DNA from: Symsagittifera roscoffensis | Taxonomy: Eukaryota; Xenacoelomorpha; Acoela; Convolutidae | NCBI RefSeq assembly: GCF_963678635.1 | Contig: NC_087064.1 | Location: 64,907,548 to 64,971,547, forward strand | DNA: 64,000 nucleotides | Direction of reading: 5' to 3' | In this document: piece after piece, positions 1-10,343 of the stretch | Layout: each line of letters begins with the position of its first letter | Position numbering within the stretch: position 1 is the first letter of the stretch | Translations under genes and position numbers: made by a program | The notes under the pieces: model-generated | Seen by the model: only the letters and a program-made list of their open reading frames with translations | The model's database searches: none | What the model was told of the DNA's origin: nothing

Positions 1-479
1 CACCAACTTCACATTTGTAATTACAGAGCGTGTTTTGCCTTCCTTTAAAAATGAATTTTAGCTAAAAGCAAACAAAAAATAAAACACAGAGGCGAAGCTT
101 GGCTTCGCAAATACTAGAACACAACAAAAATAAGCTCTAGTGAAGGTAATAAGAAAAAGCCTCGAATTAGTAACAATTCGGCTAGGTCTCGGATTCGATC
201 ATGCGACCTAGCGATTATGAGTCACGCTCATCACGCTTAATACATCACAAAAACTAGCCACAAAAAAAAGCAGAGTACAGATGCTATGAAATTTCCGATG
301 CTAAAGACAGTGATTATAGCAAAAATGCAACGAAATGAGAAAACCTTTGCCACTTTCAATGAACACTTCAATTTGCGAGTTCGGTTAGAACAAAACAAGG
401 TTCGTAGTAATACACTACGCTGATCGCAAGTGCAAAAAAAAATAAATTAGCGTGTCACGCACCTCCGGCGCTTCGAATT
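1..479. other. AT-rich flank without a recognisable gene
   Basis: No open frame of useful length and no family similarity is visible. The only structure is a tRNA-like palindromic patch near 180-259, listed separately. Confidence 0.5.
180..259 (-). tRNA. decayed tRNA-like relic (possible Met, CAT)
   Basis: On the - strand the two ends pair over six bases (GGCTAG with CTAGCC). A CTCATAA loop is flanked by a mostly paired stem, and GATCGAATCC resembles a pol III B box with one mismatch. The 80-base length, a poor D arm and a poor T stem argue against a working tRNA. A SINE head or chance hairpin is equally possible. Confidence 0.2.
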
Positions 480-1000
480 TTTGACAAACCATACAATCGT
501 TATATCTCTGAAACTGAGATTACTTGAGCAGTCAAACTTGGAGGAGAGAATTGCAACATCTGAGAGAACCATGAGGCCACGCCATTATAGGGTTGGGAAC
601 TTTTTAAATTCAAGTTCTGAAAAATTTTAAAAAAAACGACATATCTCGGAAACCAAAAACAATTGAGCTGTCACCTTCAATAAGAGTATTTCGCCAACAC
701 CTGATTACAGGTTTGGTAACTTCAAAATTTGTCAAACTTTTCAAATCTTAGTTTTCTGAAAAATTTTGAAAAAAAAATGAAAAAACGTTATATATTGGAA
801 ACCAAAAAGATTTGAGCAACCGTGCTCGGAGGCAAGATTTGATACGACTGAGAGTACTCTGACAGCACTTCTATGTACGGAGTTTTAAAAAATTTTGGAA
901 AAATCATAAAAACTTCATATTCGGAATCCAAAAAAAATGAGCAATCAAATTAGGAGGCAAGATTCGCAACGGTTGCAAGCACCCTAGACTAGATTTCTCA
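480..1000. repeat. degenerate satellite-like repeats, left block
   Basis: Roughly 130-160 bp units recur with strong divergence. Each has a phrase like 'gaaaccaaaaa..ttgagca', then 'ggaggcaagatt.gcaac' and a T/A-rich 'gaaaaattttgaaaaa' part. The same phrases occur at about 14440-14690, on the other side of the env relics, so the old env element probably landed in this repeat. Confidence 0.5.
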
Positions 1001-1180
1001 GAGTTTTGGATTAGTATCATTTCGTGTTGTGCCTGTTTTATCGAATTCAATTCACTCGTTACCATGAAGAATTTTTCATCTAGATTTTCTGCAAGCTCAA
1101 GGACATTTTCAGCTATTTGGCTGGCGAAGTCAGAAAGTCTGCCAATGTTTTCAGCATTTCCTTTACCCAAACAGGAACTT
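997..1180 (-). pseudogene. inverted duplicate of env heptad-repeat fragment
   Basis: The - strand encodes a fragment containing 'GRLSDFASQ' and 'ENLDEKFF' followed by 'VTSELNSIKQAQ'. It is nearly the same peptide as that encoded on the + strand at about 1355-1540. The two arms point away from each other across a spacer of about 175 bp, giving a large imperfect palindrome. It is a broken env piece with no start and no fusion peptide of its own. Confidence 0.7.
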
Positions 1181-1199
1181 GCATCTTCGCGCAAATATA

Positions 1200-2089
1200 C
1201 GGCCTCATTCTTTCTTGAACAACAACTAAAATCCAATCTAAGGCAAAAACGAGCACCAGCCTTAGAAATTACAGCCCTAGCATTAGTTGGACTATTCGGA
1301 GGTGGAATTATACTAGAAAAAAAACAGCATATTGTGGATTACGAGGAACTTTTTGGATCCTGCAAAGATAAGACTAAAGAAAATACTCAAAACATTGTCA
1401 GACTCTCTGACTTCGCCAGCCAAAAAGCTGAAAAGGTCTATACGCTTGCAGAAAATCTAGATGAAAAATTCTTCAGGGTAACGAGTGAATTAAATTCGAT
1501 AAAACAGGCACAAAACGAAATGATACAAATCCAATATCGAAACTGGGAGGTAATTTAAGAGCACTTCGAAGTTTTCAAACAAAATATTCACATTCTTCGA
1601 GACTGATCAACTTCTGTTTACAAGACAGCAGATAAACTTCAATTACGACATGGTCTCCTCACTGCTTGCTATTACGTTTGCAAATGTGAAATCGTACCGA
1701 TCAGCGCTCTACTCCTATCGCGTTAATATGCTAAATTCGATAACGCCTTTGCTGAATAAATTTCCACCGATGTCGCTAGTGCCCCGAGACTCGCTGACGA
1801 AAATTCTGGAAGAAGTTTCCAAACTACAAAACCATGCTCGTGATCGACTTCCTTTGGCCATTCCGATGGACCAAAATTTGTCATACTATGAAGCTCAGCT
1901 TCTGACTGACTTGTTGATGAAGATCGCAATTCCACTAGCGTCACGGCAAACATCATTTCAGGTCTTCAATGCAATTCCAGTCCCGATGCCACAGTAGGAG
2001 AAGGATAAAGCGATTATGTGAAAAACGGAAGCTCCCTACTTGGCAATATCGTAGGACAATATGGAAACTGTAGTATTAACGGAGTACAA
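1200..2089 (+). pseudogene. env: env relic of element E, N-terminal/middle part (fusion glycoprotein)
   Basis: This is a fragment of a class I-like fusion glycoprotein from an LTR retroelement. It shows a basic furin-like site (RQKR near 1240), a hydrophobic Ala/Gly/Leu fusion-peptide-like segment just after it, and a helical region ending in an Asn-Trp. After a stop near 1558 the frame resumes at about 1650 with 'PMSLVPRDSL', shared with the env of element D. The coding path is broken by stops and a frame change and is interrupted at 2089 by insertion of D. It continues at 12877. No gag or pol of this element is seen. The virus-like family is assigned by architecture only. Confidence 0.75.
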
Positions 2090-2481
2090 TGTAATATACC
2101 GTTTCTGGCTATTAATGCTTGATCGATAAGTGTTGCTTTGTAGTCTTGAGTGATGAAGTATGTTGTTATGGATGTGCGGTCTAGGCTAAATATCTTCGAC
2201 TCAGGGATGTGCTTCGTGATGGCTACCCACCTTCTCTAGAGTCTAAGCTGATCGATTAATAAAAGTGAGCATTAATGTTTCGATTACTATTTTGATCTCC
2301 CTGATTGTAATGGCTCTCCAATTCTTCTCATTCTTTCATTCTCCTTATTGTTTGCATTAAGTAAAAATAGATTTAATACTTTATCATTGACGTAACATGT
2401 CATTGACACTTTTATCTAAATCGCACCAATTATGGTAATTAATGATTAGCAACTAACATAGGTGTGAAGCCTTATGTTACA
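2090..2481 (-). repeat. 3' LTR of element D
   Basis: A 392-bp copy starts TGTAATATACC and ends GTTACA on the + strand, giving inverted TGTAA/TTACA termini. It matches 12486-12876 with few differences. Confidence 0.9.
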
Positions 2482-3075
2482 CTTACATACTTGTTGATTC
2501 TTCCCTGGCGGCTTGTGGACGAAATTATGATTAGGTAGTTACATCACTACTTTTAATTGGACAGGTTTAACAATTTACTGCATTGAAAATTTAACAAATT
2601 ACTGCATTGAAAATTGCATAACTTTTTAGTGTTGATAGCACCAATACAATTTAAACAAATTGTTATTCAAATAGATAAACGACATTCGTAATTCATATAG
2701 TTGCAGAATTTTGCAAATAAATTTAAATGGTTTAAAGTGGAACTCAAAAATACGCAAAAAGTTGTCCTTGAATTTATGATACAATTTTGTCTCTCTTTTT
2801 AGGGAGAAGCAAGGTTAATAACTTATAAAAGCCACTTCGTCAGTCAGAATGAAAATGATGGTGTATTAAATGAGGTACAATTTTCACGGCTCAAATTTGA
2901 GTTACGCTCTCCTCTCTATCTCCGTTAACGTCAATAAAGGAGTCCGGTCTTCTGCTTGATAGTCCCACAGACAAACAGGTTGAGGTCCTTCGCGAATATG
3001 TTTTCGGTACTTTGTGTCCGTTGATTTCGTCTTGAGTAAGTACCATATTATTCTCTCTCGGATCTTAGATCCCTG
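2482..3075. other. D: region between env and 3' LTR
   Basis: AT-rich DNA without an open frame. A purine stretch (CAGGGAAGAA on the - strand, near 2505) lies about 20 bp from the LTR and is a weak polypurine-tract candidate. Confidence 0.4.
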
Positions 3076-5142
3076 TTATAAAAACTCTTGTCTATTATCT
3101 GCAGATACTGACAGTACAGGTTTCAATTCGATTTTTCCATCGGCTGATTTCATAAATTTTGGTGTTAATCGTCTGAAGATCGCGAAGCGGTGATATAGAT
3201 ACATTACCAGTGCATGCAGCAGTAAGTTTCCGAAGAACACAACTATAGTCAATGTCAGAGATAGTTTGAGTGGAACATACTGTTCCATTTATTCCACAAG
3301 GCTAGGTTTAAGCAGTCCCATATTGTGTGCAATAGGCTTTGCTATTTCGTTCAGCTGATCTACTTTTGTCAGGTGTGGACTCTTCTCTGAGTAGTTTCAC
3401 TCCGGCGTCAGTTTTGGATTCGAAGTATGGGATGTCTACTAAGTCGGGTAGTTCTGAGATCAAATGTGCTAACGGGTCCGGTAGGGATACGCTGATCCGT
3501 TTTGCAGGAATTTTGTCGCATCTGTCTAAATCAGGTCTGATTTTTGTATATTTGCTGATTAGCTGTATCCCGCAGTCCAAGGTTATTAAGAAAAAATTGC
3601 AGCCAGGGTGGTCCTCTCGTTTGGGCGTGTTCAGTTCATCAAGACTGTACTCCTGTAAAGAGAACGCAGCACTGGCTGAGGTGATAAGCCAAATTCCGTA
3701 TCCAAGGTTGGTCGCTTTTTCAGGTGTTGGGAGAAAAGTTTTTCAGTCTCGCATACCGTCAATACTGTCATTGTGGAGTGGAAGTATAACGTAGCCAGGC
3801 ATGATGATTGTCCTAAGTGTGTCTCCATCGTTTGATGACAGATCCGGTACTTCGAGGTTCCCAAGCAGTTGGCGTACTGGGCTTCTGTCAGGACTGTTGT
3901 CTCCATAGAGTCCTCCGGTATGGCCAGATAGGGTCCTTCGGTGACCCATTTAATGGCTTCGGTCGGATCAACTTGAGACATAGGTATCACCTGGGCCCGG
4001 TACATCTAAACAGCTGTTTGACTCGATGCGTACGGTATTGCCAGATTGATCAGAAGTCCTTCCTCAATTGTTGTGACTTCGCGAAGCAGCTTCGCGTCAT
4101 AATATGAGTGGATATCGCTTGGCGGTATGGCAAGGGTCAGTCGGTGGTTTTCCTCCTTTTGTCTTTTGTACACAGCGTCTATGACCACCAGCAGGGATTC
4201 TCTCGGAACAAGAGACATCGGTAGTCGTTTGTCCAGGAGAGTTGGTATCGAGTTTAAGACGTTTGTCTTAAAAGCATAGAGTGCGGTTTTATAGCTTGTA
4301 ATATCGGCATAGACCACGTTTAGTAGTGATGCTGCTGTGTCAAAGTTGAAATTGATCTGTTGGTTTGAGAACAATGTTTGTGTGCAATCCCGCAAGATGT
4401 GAAAATTTCCTTGGATTGTTGCAAATTGTTCTTCGAGTATTTTCCAGCTCCGATTTTGGTTTTCGACGGTATGTTGTTGAATTGCTCTGATTTCAGACAA
4501 CTCATTCGAAATCGCAAAGAACTTCTCGTTGCTTGATGTTTCAATTTCTGATACATAATCCGTAAGTGCCATTGAGTATTGTTCCAAGGTCTCGATGTTC
4601 TTTGAATTCGCTTGGGCCTGGTCCTGGCATGATCCAAAAATTCCCATAATTCCGCATCCTCCTGAATTGCCCATCATTATACCAGATCCGAATAGACCAA
4701 TACCGGCAATGGCCGCTGCTGCAATTAACGGAGCTCCTCTGCGGGTACGTGCTGAGTCTAGCGGGTTTTTGTTGAGGAAGCGGGAAGTGTCAGTCCTAAT
4801 GGTCTGAGCTTCTTGTTTTTCTGCTTCGGCCTTATCCTCGATCATGTCCAGGAGCCAGTTGAAGTTGAATGGGTCAGTCGTTGAAATGAAGTTCGTGGAA
4901 AAATCTAGAGGGTACTCGATAGAGGGTGTTCGCCATTTCTCCGATAGTTTGTTGAGGTAATTCCTCTTTGCTGTCTTCATCGTGAAATTGTACTTTGGGA
5001 AAGGGATAAGGAACTGGACATTTACAAACGTTTCTGCCAGGAGGATCTTACTTTCTTTGTGGAAGATTGTCCCAGAGGAAAGAGCATCGTCGTAAGATGC
5101 CGAAGTACGGCCTATATGTAGGATGAGGGGCAATAATAGCAT
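3076..5142 (-). pseudogene. env: env of element D (fusion glycoprotein), broken
   Basis: A surface/fusion glycoprotein that would act at the membrane of virus-like particles. A methionine-led hydrophobic signal peptide starts near 5142 (MLLLPLILHIG). A furin-like RTRR site near 4740 is followed by a long Ala/Ile/Gly fusion-peptide-like segment, then a coiled-coil-like region, a Cys-bearing membrane-proximal part, and a transmembrane segment with basic tail near 3100-3260 ('LTLTIVVFFGNLLLHALVMYLYHRF'-type hydrophobicity). Breaks: an in-frame TAG at 4006-4008, then frame changes near 3640-3580 and near 3300. The order and several short motifs match the env of element E. The exact env family cannot be named from sequence reading alone. 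Confidence 0.75.
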
Positions 5143-5188
5143 TGTCCCGCCGTGGTGTAGGGTAATGCTCCTGGTTGGTTTTGACAAG

Positions 5189-5656
5189 TTACAAGGTGAC
5201 CTTAATCACTGGTGTCTCATAGATGATTGAGTAATTGGTGTCATTGAGTCCGAACCAGACGTTCGGTTGTAATTCAAATATCGTACTATTGAGTTGTTGT
5301 ATCTTATTGAAGTATCCTTTGGAGTATGCAAGTACGATGATGGATAGCAGGTCTTCGCTAAGGTAGGTGTCGGCAACGTTTGTCGATGTGAATGGTTGGT
5401 TGGGATCGCCAAAACTGATTAACTTTTTGTTAAAGGTAAATTCGTGAGATGGGTCTGAGTCCTGAATGGATTGCAGCAGCTGTTGGAAATACTCGTTATT
5501 CATGAAAGAATTGTAGGCGAATTCGCACTGGTTTCGCAGGTCTGATTTCGTCAAATGGCTTTTTACGTTGTGGTTGTGGGTTTGTGGGACCGTTTGACAT
5601 TTACTTTGAATCGGGTAAACAGGATGTTTACATTGCGGTCCAAATTGAGTGATCAT
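5189..5656 (-). CDS. 155-residue ORF upstream of D env, unknown
   Basis: An open frame ends two bases before the frame that leads into env. It contains several Asn-X-Ser/Thr sites and Cys residues, and a hydrophobic 'DLLSIIVLAY' stretch. It has no recognisable motif. It may be a separate small ORF of the element, or part of a longer env/pol region lost on its upstream side, since the foreign JmjC block begins within about 35 bp of its start. Confidence 0.4.
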   Translation of the reverse strand: MITQFGPQCKHPVYPIQSKCQTVPQTHNHNVKSHLTKSDLRNQCEFAYNSFMNNEYFQQLLQSIQDSDPSHEFTFNKKLISFGDPNQPFTSTNVADTYLSEDLLSIIVLAYSKGYFNKIQQLNSTIFELQPNVWFGLNDTNYSIIYETPVIKVTL

Positions 5657-5757
5657 GGCACTTACTGAGCGAATGACCGAATTTTTCGTTTGTTCAACTT
5701 TGTTTATTTGAGGATTTGTTTGTTGACGCTGTATACCTTCGTTTTGACAATTATATT

Positions 5758-6040
5758 CAAGTTCATGATGTTGGTAACTCAGTTATTGGATATGAGATTA
5801 GTGGATATCGCTAGATATATGGACAACGAGCTGCCTCGGATTGAAGACGATGTCGACAATGAGGTCGCGGGTGTATTGGGTGATTCCGAGCTGCATGCTA
5901 TTGTTCTTTCTCTTGAGGACAATATGGTGGATTATGTGCCGCCTCTTGTGACCGCGGGGCTGTCGGCTGTGTCGTTTTTTGTGGATTTGAATGCGGCCTT
6001 TGTTGATGCCGTCTGCGTCTGCGTGCCTTCCAGATGTTGA
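5758..6040 (+). CDS. putative upstream exon/duplicated exon of JmjC locus
   Basis: An open stretch encodes 'LLDMRLVDIARYMDNELPR' and later 'GDSELHAIVLSLED'. The second part resembles the exon at 6467-6695, where 'VSDDLHAIAEIAQRLPLV' occurs at the equivalent place with an acidic run before it. This suggests an exon duplication or an alternative exon. No clean donor joining it in phase to 6467 was found, so its place in the mRNA is uncertain. Confidence 0.3.
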
Positions 6041-6308
6041 GGAGTCGGCAGAACAGGACTCTGTGTGGTTGATGTGCCTGTCGGGGCCTTGATGTTGTGT
6101 GGGCTCTGTATGCGTTTGGCAGTTGCCGTGTTTCTTTACTTTAAGTATTAGTTGACTGAACTTATGAAAGCTTTTTGTGTTGGAAACTCGACTGACTTTA
6201 TTTGATGTTGTTTTTAGCTTTTGTACCTTTGATTGGGACTGTTTACATTTAATTCATACTCATACATTTCTCAGCGTTTTTCATAAGATCAGTGGTGAGT
6301 GCTCAACT

Positions 6309-6333
6309 ATTTATTATTATTATTATTATTATT
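6309..6333 (+). repeat. TTA/ATT microsatellite
   Basis: About eight tandem 'att' units followed by a T run. It lies in non-coding DNA between the two candidate exon blocks of the JmjC locus. Confidence 0.9.
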
Positions 6334-6466
6334 TTTTTTGTATCATTTAACTGTGATCAGTGCTCTCTGTGTAATATATGTATTTCGAATGGGTTCAAGC
6401 TTTTAGGATCAGATACTTTTTCGTCGCCTTGATTTTTCCTGAACTAAAAGAAATTTTGATTTTCAG

Positions 6467-7242
6467 TTGTGATATAAAACGCTTTCAAGTTTCTGGCGAT
6501 TTTTCTGCCCAGCGGAGGACACGCTCCGATACCACAAATGATGTAGTGGTTTCCGACGATCTGCACGCCATTGCCGAAATCGCCCAGCGTCTTCCTCTTG
6601 TGACGACGCTGACCAGTTTTGACGGGTTGGACCGTGAGCAGCCAGCTCTGTTGAAGGATTTCATTGCTGCGGAGTACACCGATACTCATCGTAGGGTATG
6701 TACTTTCAATCACGAAGTATACTGTCATTCACGTACGAGTAGTTGCAGTCTTGTTGTCTTTTCAGCTTCTCCTTCGGGAGCTCGTGAGCATTGAACGGGC
6801 CGAGCGGAGTTTCAGTGTGCTTGATAGTAGGCCTGAACCGATTGGAGCAATGACTTACATGGGGCTTCTCCCAAAAGATTTGAAAAAGAAGCCAAATTTC
6901 TTGCGTTATTGGGCGCCCCTGGGATCGCGTGTCGCATCGCAGCCTTTCGGTTATCTTCTAGTAACAGAAGGGGAGAATTTTAGCAGGCCTCACTGCGATT
7001 TCGAGGAGACGATCGACAACCTTATCACTTTATATGGGGCGGGTAAGAAGATTTGGCTTTTCGCAAATCCTGGAGAAGTCGGGAGCAGACTTGAGCGCGA
7101 AGGTGTTGATCCTGGAGGGCTGATGGAAGTTTTACACGGAGATACGACGTCTTTGTATCATTGTGTGCAGTGTGTTGGGGACACTGTTTATTTGCCTTAT
7201 GGGTGGGTGCATTGTGTCCTGACTGTAAATAATGTGGGATAG
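6467..7242 (+). CDS. JmjC-domain (Fe(II)/2-oxoglutarate oxygenase) gene, two exons visible
   Basis: Exon 6467-6695 follows a TTTTCAG acceptor. A 70-bp intron (6696-6765, GTATGT...TTTTCAG) separates it, in phase 0, from exon 6766-7242, which ends in TAG. The second exon has the JmjC core: 'PHCDFEE' gives the HxD iron ligands, 'GAGKKIWLFANP' gives the Lys that would hold 2-oxoglutarate, and 'GDTVYLPYGWVHCVL' gives the distal His. This suggests a protein hydroxylase or lysine demethylase-like enzyme; the substrate is unknown. The first coding exon is uncertain (the acceptor enters in phase 2). An AATAAA lies at 7373-7378. The gene is antisense to the retroelement D that surrounds it, between D's truncated RT and env, which points to capture or insertion of host DNA. 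Confidence 0.7.
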
Positions 7243-7426
7243 GAGGGGGAAGACCATTGATGGTCCACTCTAAGTTGAGCTGGAGAGAACATAAGCATTT
7301 GTATACGCTGTTAATTTCATTGACACTTCGGTTGAATATTTCTGTTTCTGGAGTAATATATACGTGCAAGATAATAAACGCGAAGATTTATTATTATTAT
7401 CCCTTTTTGTTGTTGTTTGAGGATAG

Positions 7427-8609
7427 GCAACAGTTGATTTTCCAAGATCTCGTGAAGTTGATGTCTGCTAGTGTACACACTTCGTGTCTGTTCATCATTG
7501 GTAATTTGATGATCAATGAGCCCAAAATTTTTGAATTTCCGTCGACTCGTTAGTCAAGGAGGAAAAACTTTTCTATTCGTAATGCTTAAACATGAGCAAC
7601 AGGTGGATTTTTCCAGATCTCGTGAAGTTGATGTCTGCTAGTGGACGGACTTCGTGCCTGTTCATCATTGGCAATTTGATGATCAATGAGCCCAAAAATT
7701 TTGAATTTCCGTCGACTCGTTAGTCAAGGAGGAAAAACTTTTCTATTCGTAATGCTTTAACATGAGCAACAGGTGGACTTTTCCAGATCTCGTGAAGTTG
7801 ATGTCTGCTAGTGGACCGACTTCGTGCCTGTTCATCATTGGCAATTTGATGATCAATGAGCCCAAAAATTTTGAATTTCCGTCGACTCGTTAGTCAAGGA
7901 AAAACTTTTCTATTCGTAATGCTTAAACATGAGCAACAGGTGGATTTTTCCAGATCTCGTGAAGTTGATGTCTGCTAGTAGACAGACTTCGTGTCTGTTC
8001 ATCATTGGCAATTTGATGATCAATGAGCCCAAAATTTTTGAATTTCCGTCGACTCGTTAGTCAAGGAGGAAAAACTTTTCTATTCGTAATGCTTAAACAT
8101 GAGCAACAGGTGGATTTTTCCAGATCTCGTGAAGTTGATGTCTGCTAGTGGACGGACTTCGTGCCTGTTCATCATTGGCAATTTGATGATCAATGAGCCC
8201 AAAAATTTTGAATTTCCGTCGACTCGTTAGTCAAGGAGGAAAAACTTTTCTATTCGTAATGCTTCAACATGAGCAACAGGTGGACTTTTCCAGATCTCGT
8301 GAAGTTGATGTCTGCTAGTGGACCGACTTCGTGCCTGTTCATCATTGGCAATTTGATGATCAATGAGCCCAAAAATTTTGAATTTCCGTCGACTCGTTAG
8401 TCAAGGAAAAACTTTTCTATTCGTAATGCTTAAACATGAGCAACAGGTGGATTTTTCCAGATCTCGTGAAGTTGATGTCTGCTAGTAGACAGACTTCGTG
8501 TCTGTTCATCATTAGCAATTTGATGATCAATGAGCCCAAAAAATTTGAATTTCCGTCGACTCGTTAGTCAAGGAGGAAAAACTTTTCCATTCGTAATGCT
8601 TAAACATGG
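7427..8609. repeat. 170-bp satellite array with 507-bp higher-order period
   Basis: Seven head-to-tail units start at 7427, 7596, 7766, 7933, 8103, 8273 and 8440 (lengths 169, 170, 167, 170, 170, 167, 170). Units 2-3-4 and 5-6-7 match each other in diagnostic bases ('ggacggac', 'ggaccgac', 'agacagac') and in the 3-bp shorter middle unit. This gives an exact 507-bp duplicated triplet, with unit 1 resembling units 4 and 7. Each unit holds an inverted repeat (tcatca...tgatga). The array ends abruptly where D's RT begins. Confidence 0.95.
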
Positions 8610-9266
8610 GCAATTCCTATATCATCATTGAATTGTGTACACAAATCAGCTGCTAGGCAGGGGTCAAGGTAGTGACGGATGAATGAACTGAATCCCGTGA
8701 CCGATTTACTAAGACCTTGAGCTAGGCATTTGTAGGCGTACGTCCGCGACCCGAAGTTTAATGCCAAAAGTTGGACCGAAAGGTCATCTGCCATTTGCAC
8801 ACAATGGTAGGCTTGTGAACAGTCAAATTTGGCAAACAAACTCTTTCCGGCAAAGTGATTTGATGCATCGGTCATGTTTGATATTGAAAGTTGCTTTTTA
8901 TATAGCAGTTTTTATTGAGTGATTGATGCGTTGGAGGTGAATCAACATCCGCATTTTTCCAGATGGCTTTCTATAAGCAAATAATTGACTGCTGTATTTG
9001 GAGTGTGACAGTGTTTTTATTAGTCCAAAGTAGTGCATCAGGGCTAATTCAACCGTCAGTTCATTCCTTAGTTGGATGAGCGTAGGTGGCCCCTGAGTGT
9101 GCAGTGGGCGTTGGTGTTCGGGTGTCAACTTGATCTTTAGATCGGAATTATAGCCCACGTCAAATCCGTGTTTGGCAAATATGTCCGCATATTCGATGAG
9201 TAAATGTTCATTTTTTGACCTTTGGTCTTTCGTCAACAAGGAGTTCTCCCGCTGGAAATTACTCAA
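8600..9266 (-). pseudogene. pol: D reverse transcriptase, truncated
   Basis: Two frames (9266-8898 and 8875-8600) together give the finger and palm part of a Ty3/gypsy-type RT. They include 'RKPSGKMRMLIHLQRIN', 'FDCSQAYHCVQM', a 'GLSKSVTGFSSFIRHYLD' block, and a catalytic-site equivalent reading FNDD in place of YxDD. The two parts differ in frame. Coding similarity stops right after the DD motif, where the satellite array begins, so thumb, RNase H and integrase are gone. It is non-functional. Confidence 0.75.
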
Positions 9267-9516
9267 AAAGGTTTTCCGGTCTTGAATGTTATTATTTGGT
9301 TAAATTTTCTCGAGACCTTGAAAATAGAGGATTTGGTCATAAATTTCCCTTTGAATACTGGGAAGCAATTTTTCGTATTCGGGTGGTGGCTTCTGTTCTG
9401 AGGCTTCTAACGGGCTTTTTTTTGTTGCGAAATTATTATGTTAATTCCGAGTTCGACATTATCCGGCTGGTTCATTTTCGCTAAGTTTGCGGCTCGATCT
9501 GTATTAGATTTTCGTA

Positions 9517-10221
9517 TTAGGTTAGCGTGAGTATCGAAAATTTTCCAATTTCGGTACTAAAAGGCAACGTTAGGTGATGCTCCTTCATGTTAAATGCTGT
9601 GACGTAGACGATATTTCGTTTTTTAACTTCATTTATAGACGAAGTTATTGCTAATTGGCACTTTTCTTCTAGTTCTTGTGATGGGACTACGATTCCCGTT
9701 GTTTTTTCCATATCAGTCGATATATCTTGCAATTGGCACTCGACTATGGCTGTTTGATGCGGTGCAATTATTTGTTTCTTAGTGAGAACTAGAGGGAATT
9801 TTTTTACTCGGTTGGTGAGTCTAGATGCATTGACGGGTTTAATTTCGTTGATTTCGAGTGTCAAATCGGGAAAGTGAAGTAGGTTGTATTTTGAGCAGAC
9901 ATGTATGTGATGTTTTTTAAAGAATGAGTTTCCGAGGATCGTTGAATTGGCTGAATTCAACAATAGGAACGTTTCTGTAAAACTTATTACTGCCATGTGA
10001 AATTCAATGGTTACTTCGGTTTCTATTGACACCAGTTGCCCTCCTGCCATTCGCACTTGCTTGAGGCTTGACTTTGCCGTTTTATAGGGTGTGAATAGTA
10101 TTTTTTCGTTTTTGATTTCGTCGAATGTGTGTTTTGAGATTACGTTGGCACATGCTCCTGTGTCGATCAGTACTCTCCTTTGAAGGCTTGGCGCAAATCT
10201 TATTTTCATATAAGTTAACAC
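9517..10221 (-). pseudogene. pro: D retropepsin (aspartic protease) ORF
   Basis: A 234-residue open frame begins with a retropepsin: 'RRVLIDTGACANVIS' carries the DTG catalytic triplet at about residue 21, and 'STILGNSFFKKHHI' is the flap/ILG element before the second half of the fold. It would cleave the Gag-Pol precursor of D. The downstream part is a pol linker with no named domain. The frame is open, but neighbouring gag and RT are in other frames with stops between, so it is a piece of a broken gag-pol. Confidence 0.7.
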
Positions 10222-10343
10222 CGTTCCCTATTTAGGGATAACTGCGTGCAGATCAATAATTTCATTGTTTTGTACGTCTTGAATGTTTAATTTGCGTGAT
10301 TTTCGTGATTTAAATAATTTGGCTGACTGACTTTGTGGCTGAC

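Noticed and set aside
7427-8609. Regular repeats that might be a CRISPR array
   Set aside because: Units are about 170 bp, fully repetitive with no unique spacers, and the context is eukaryotic; it is a satellite.
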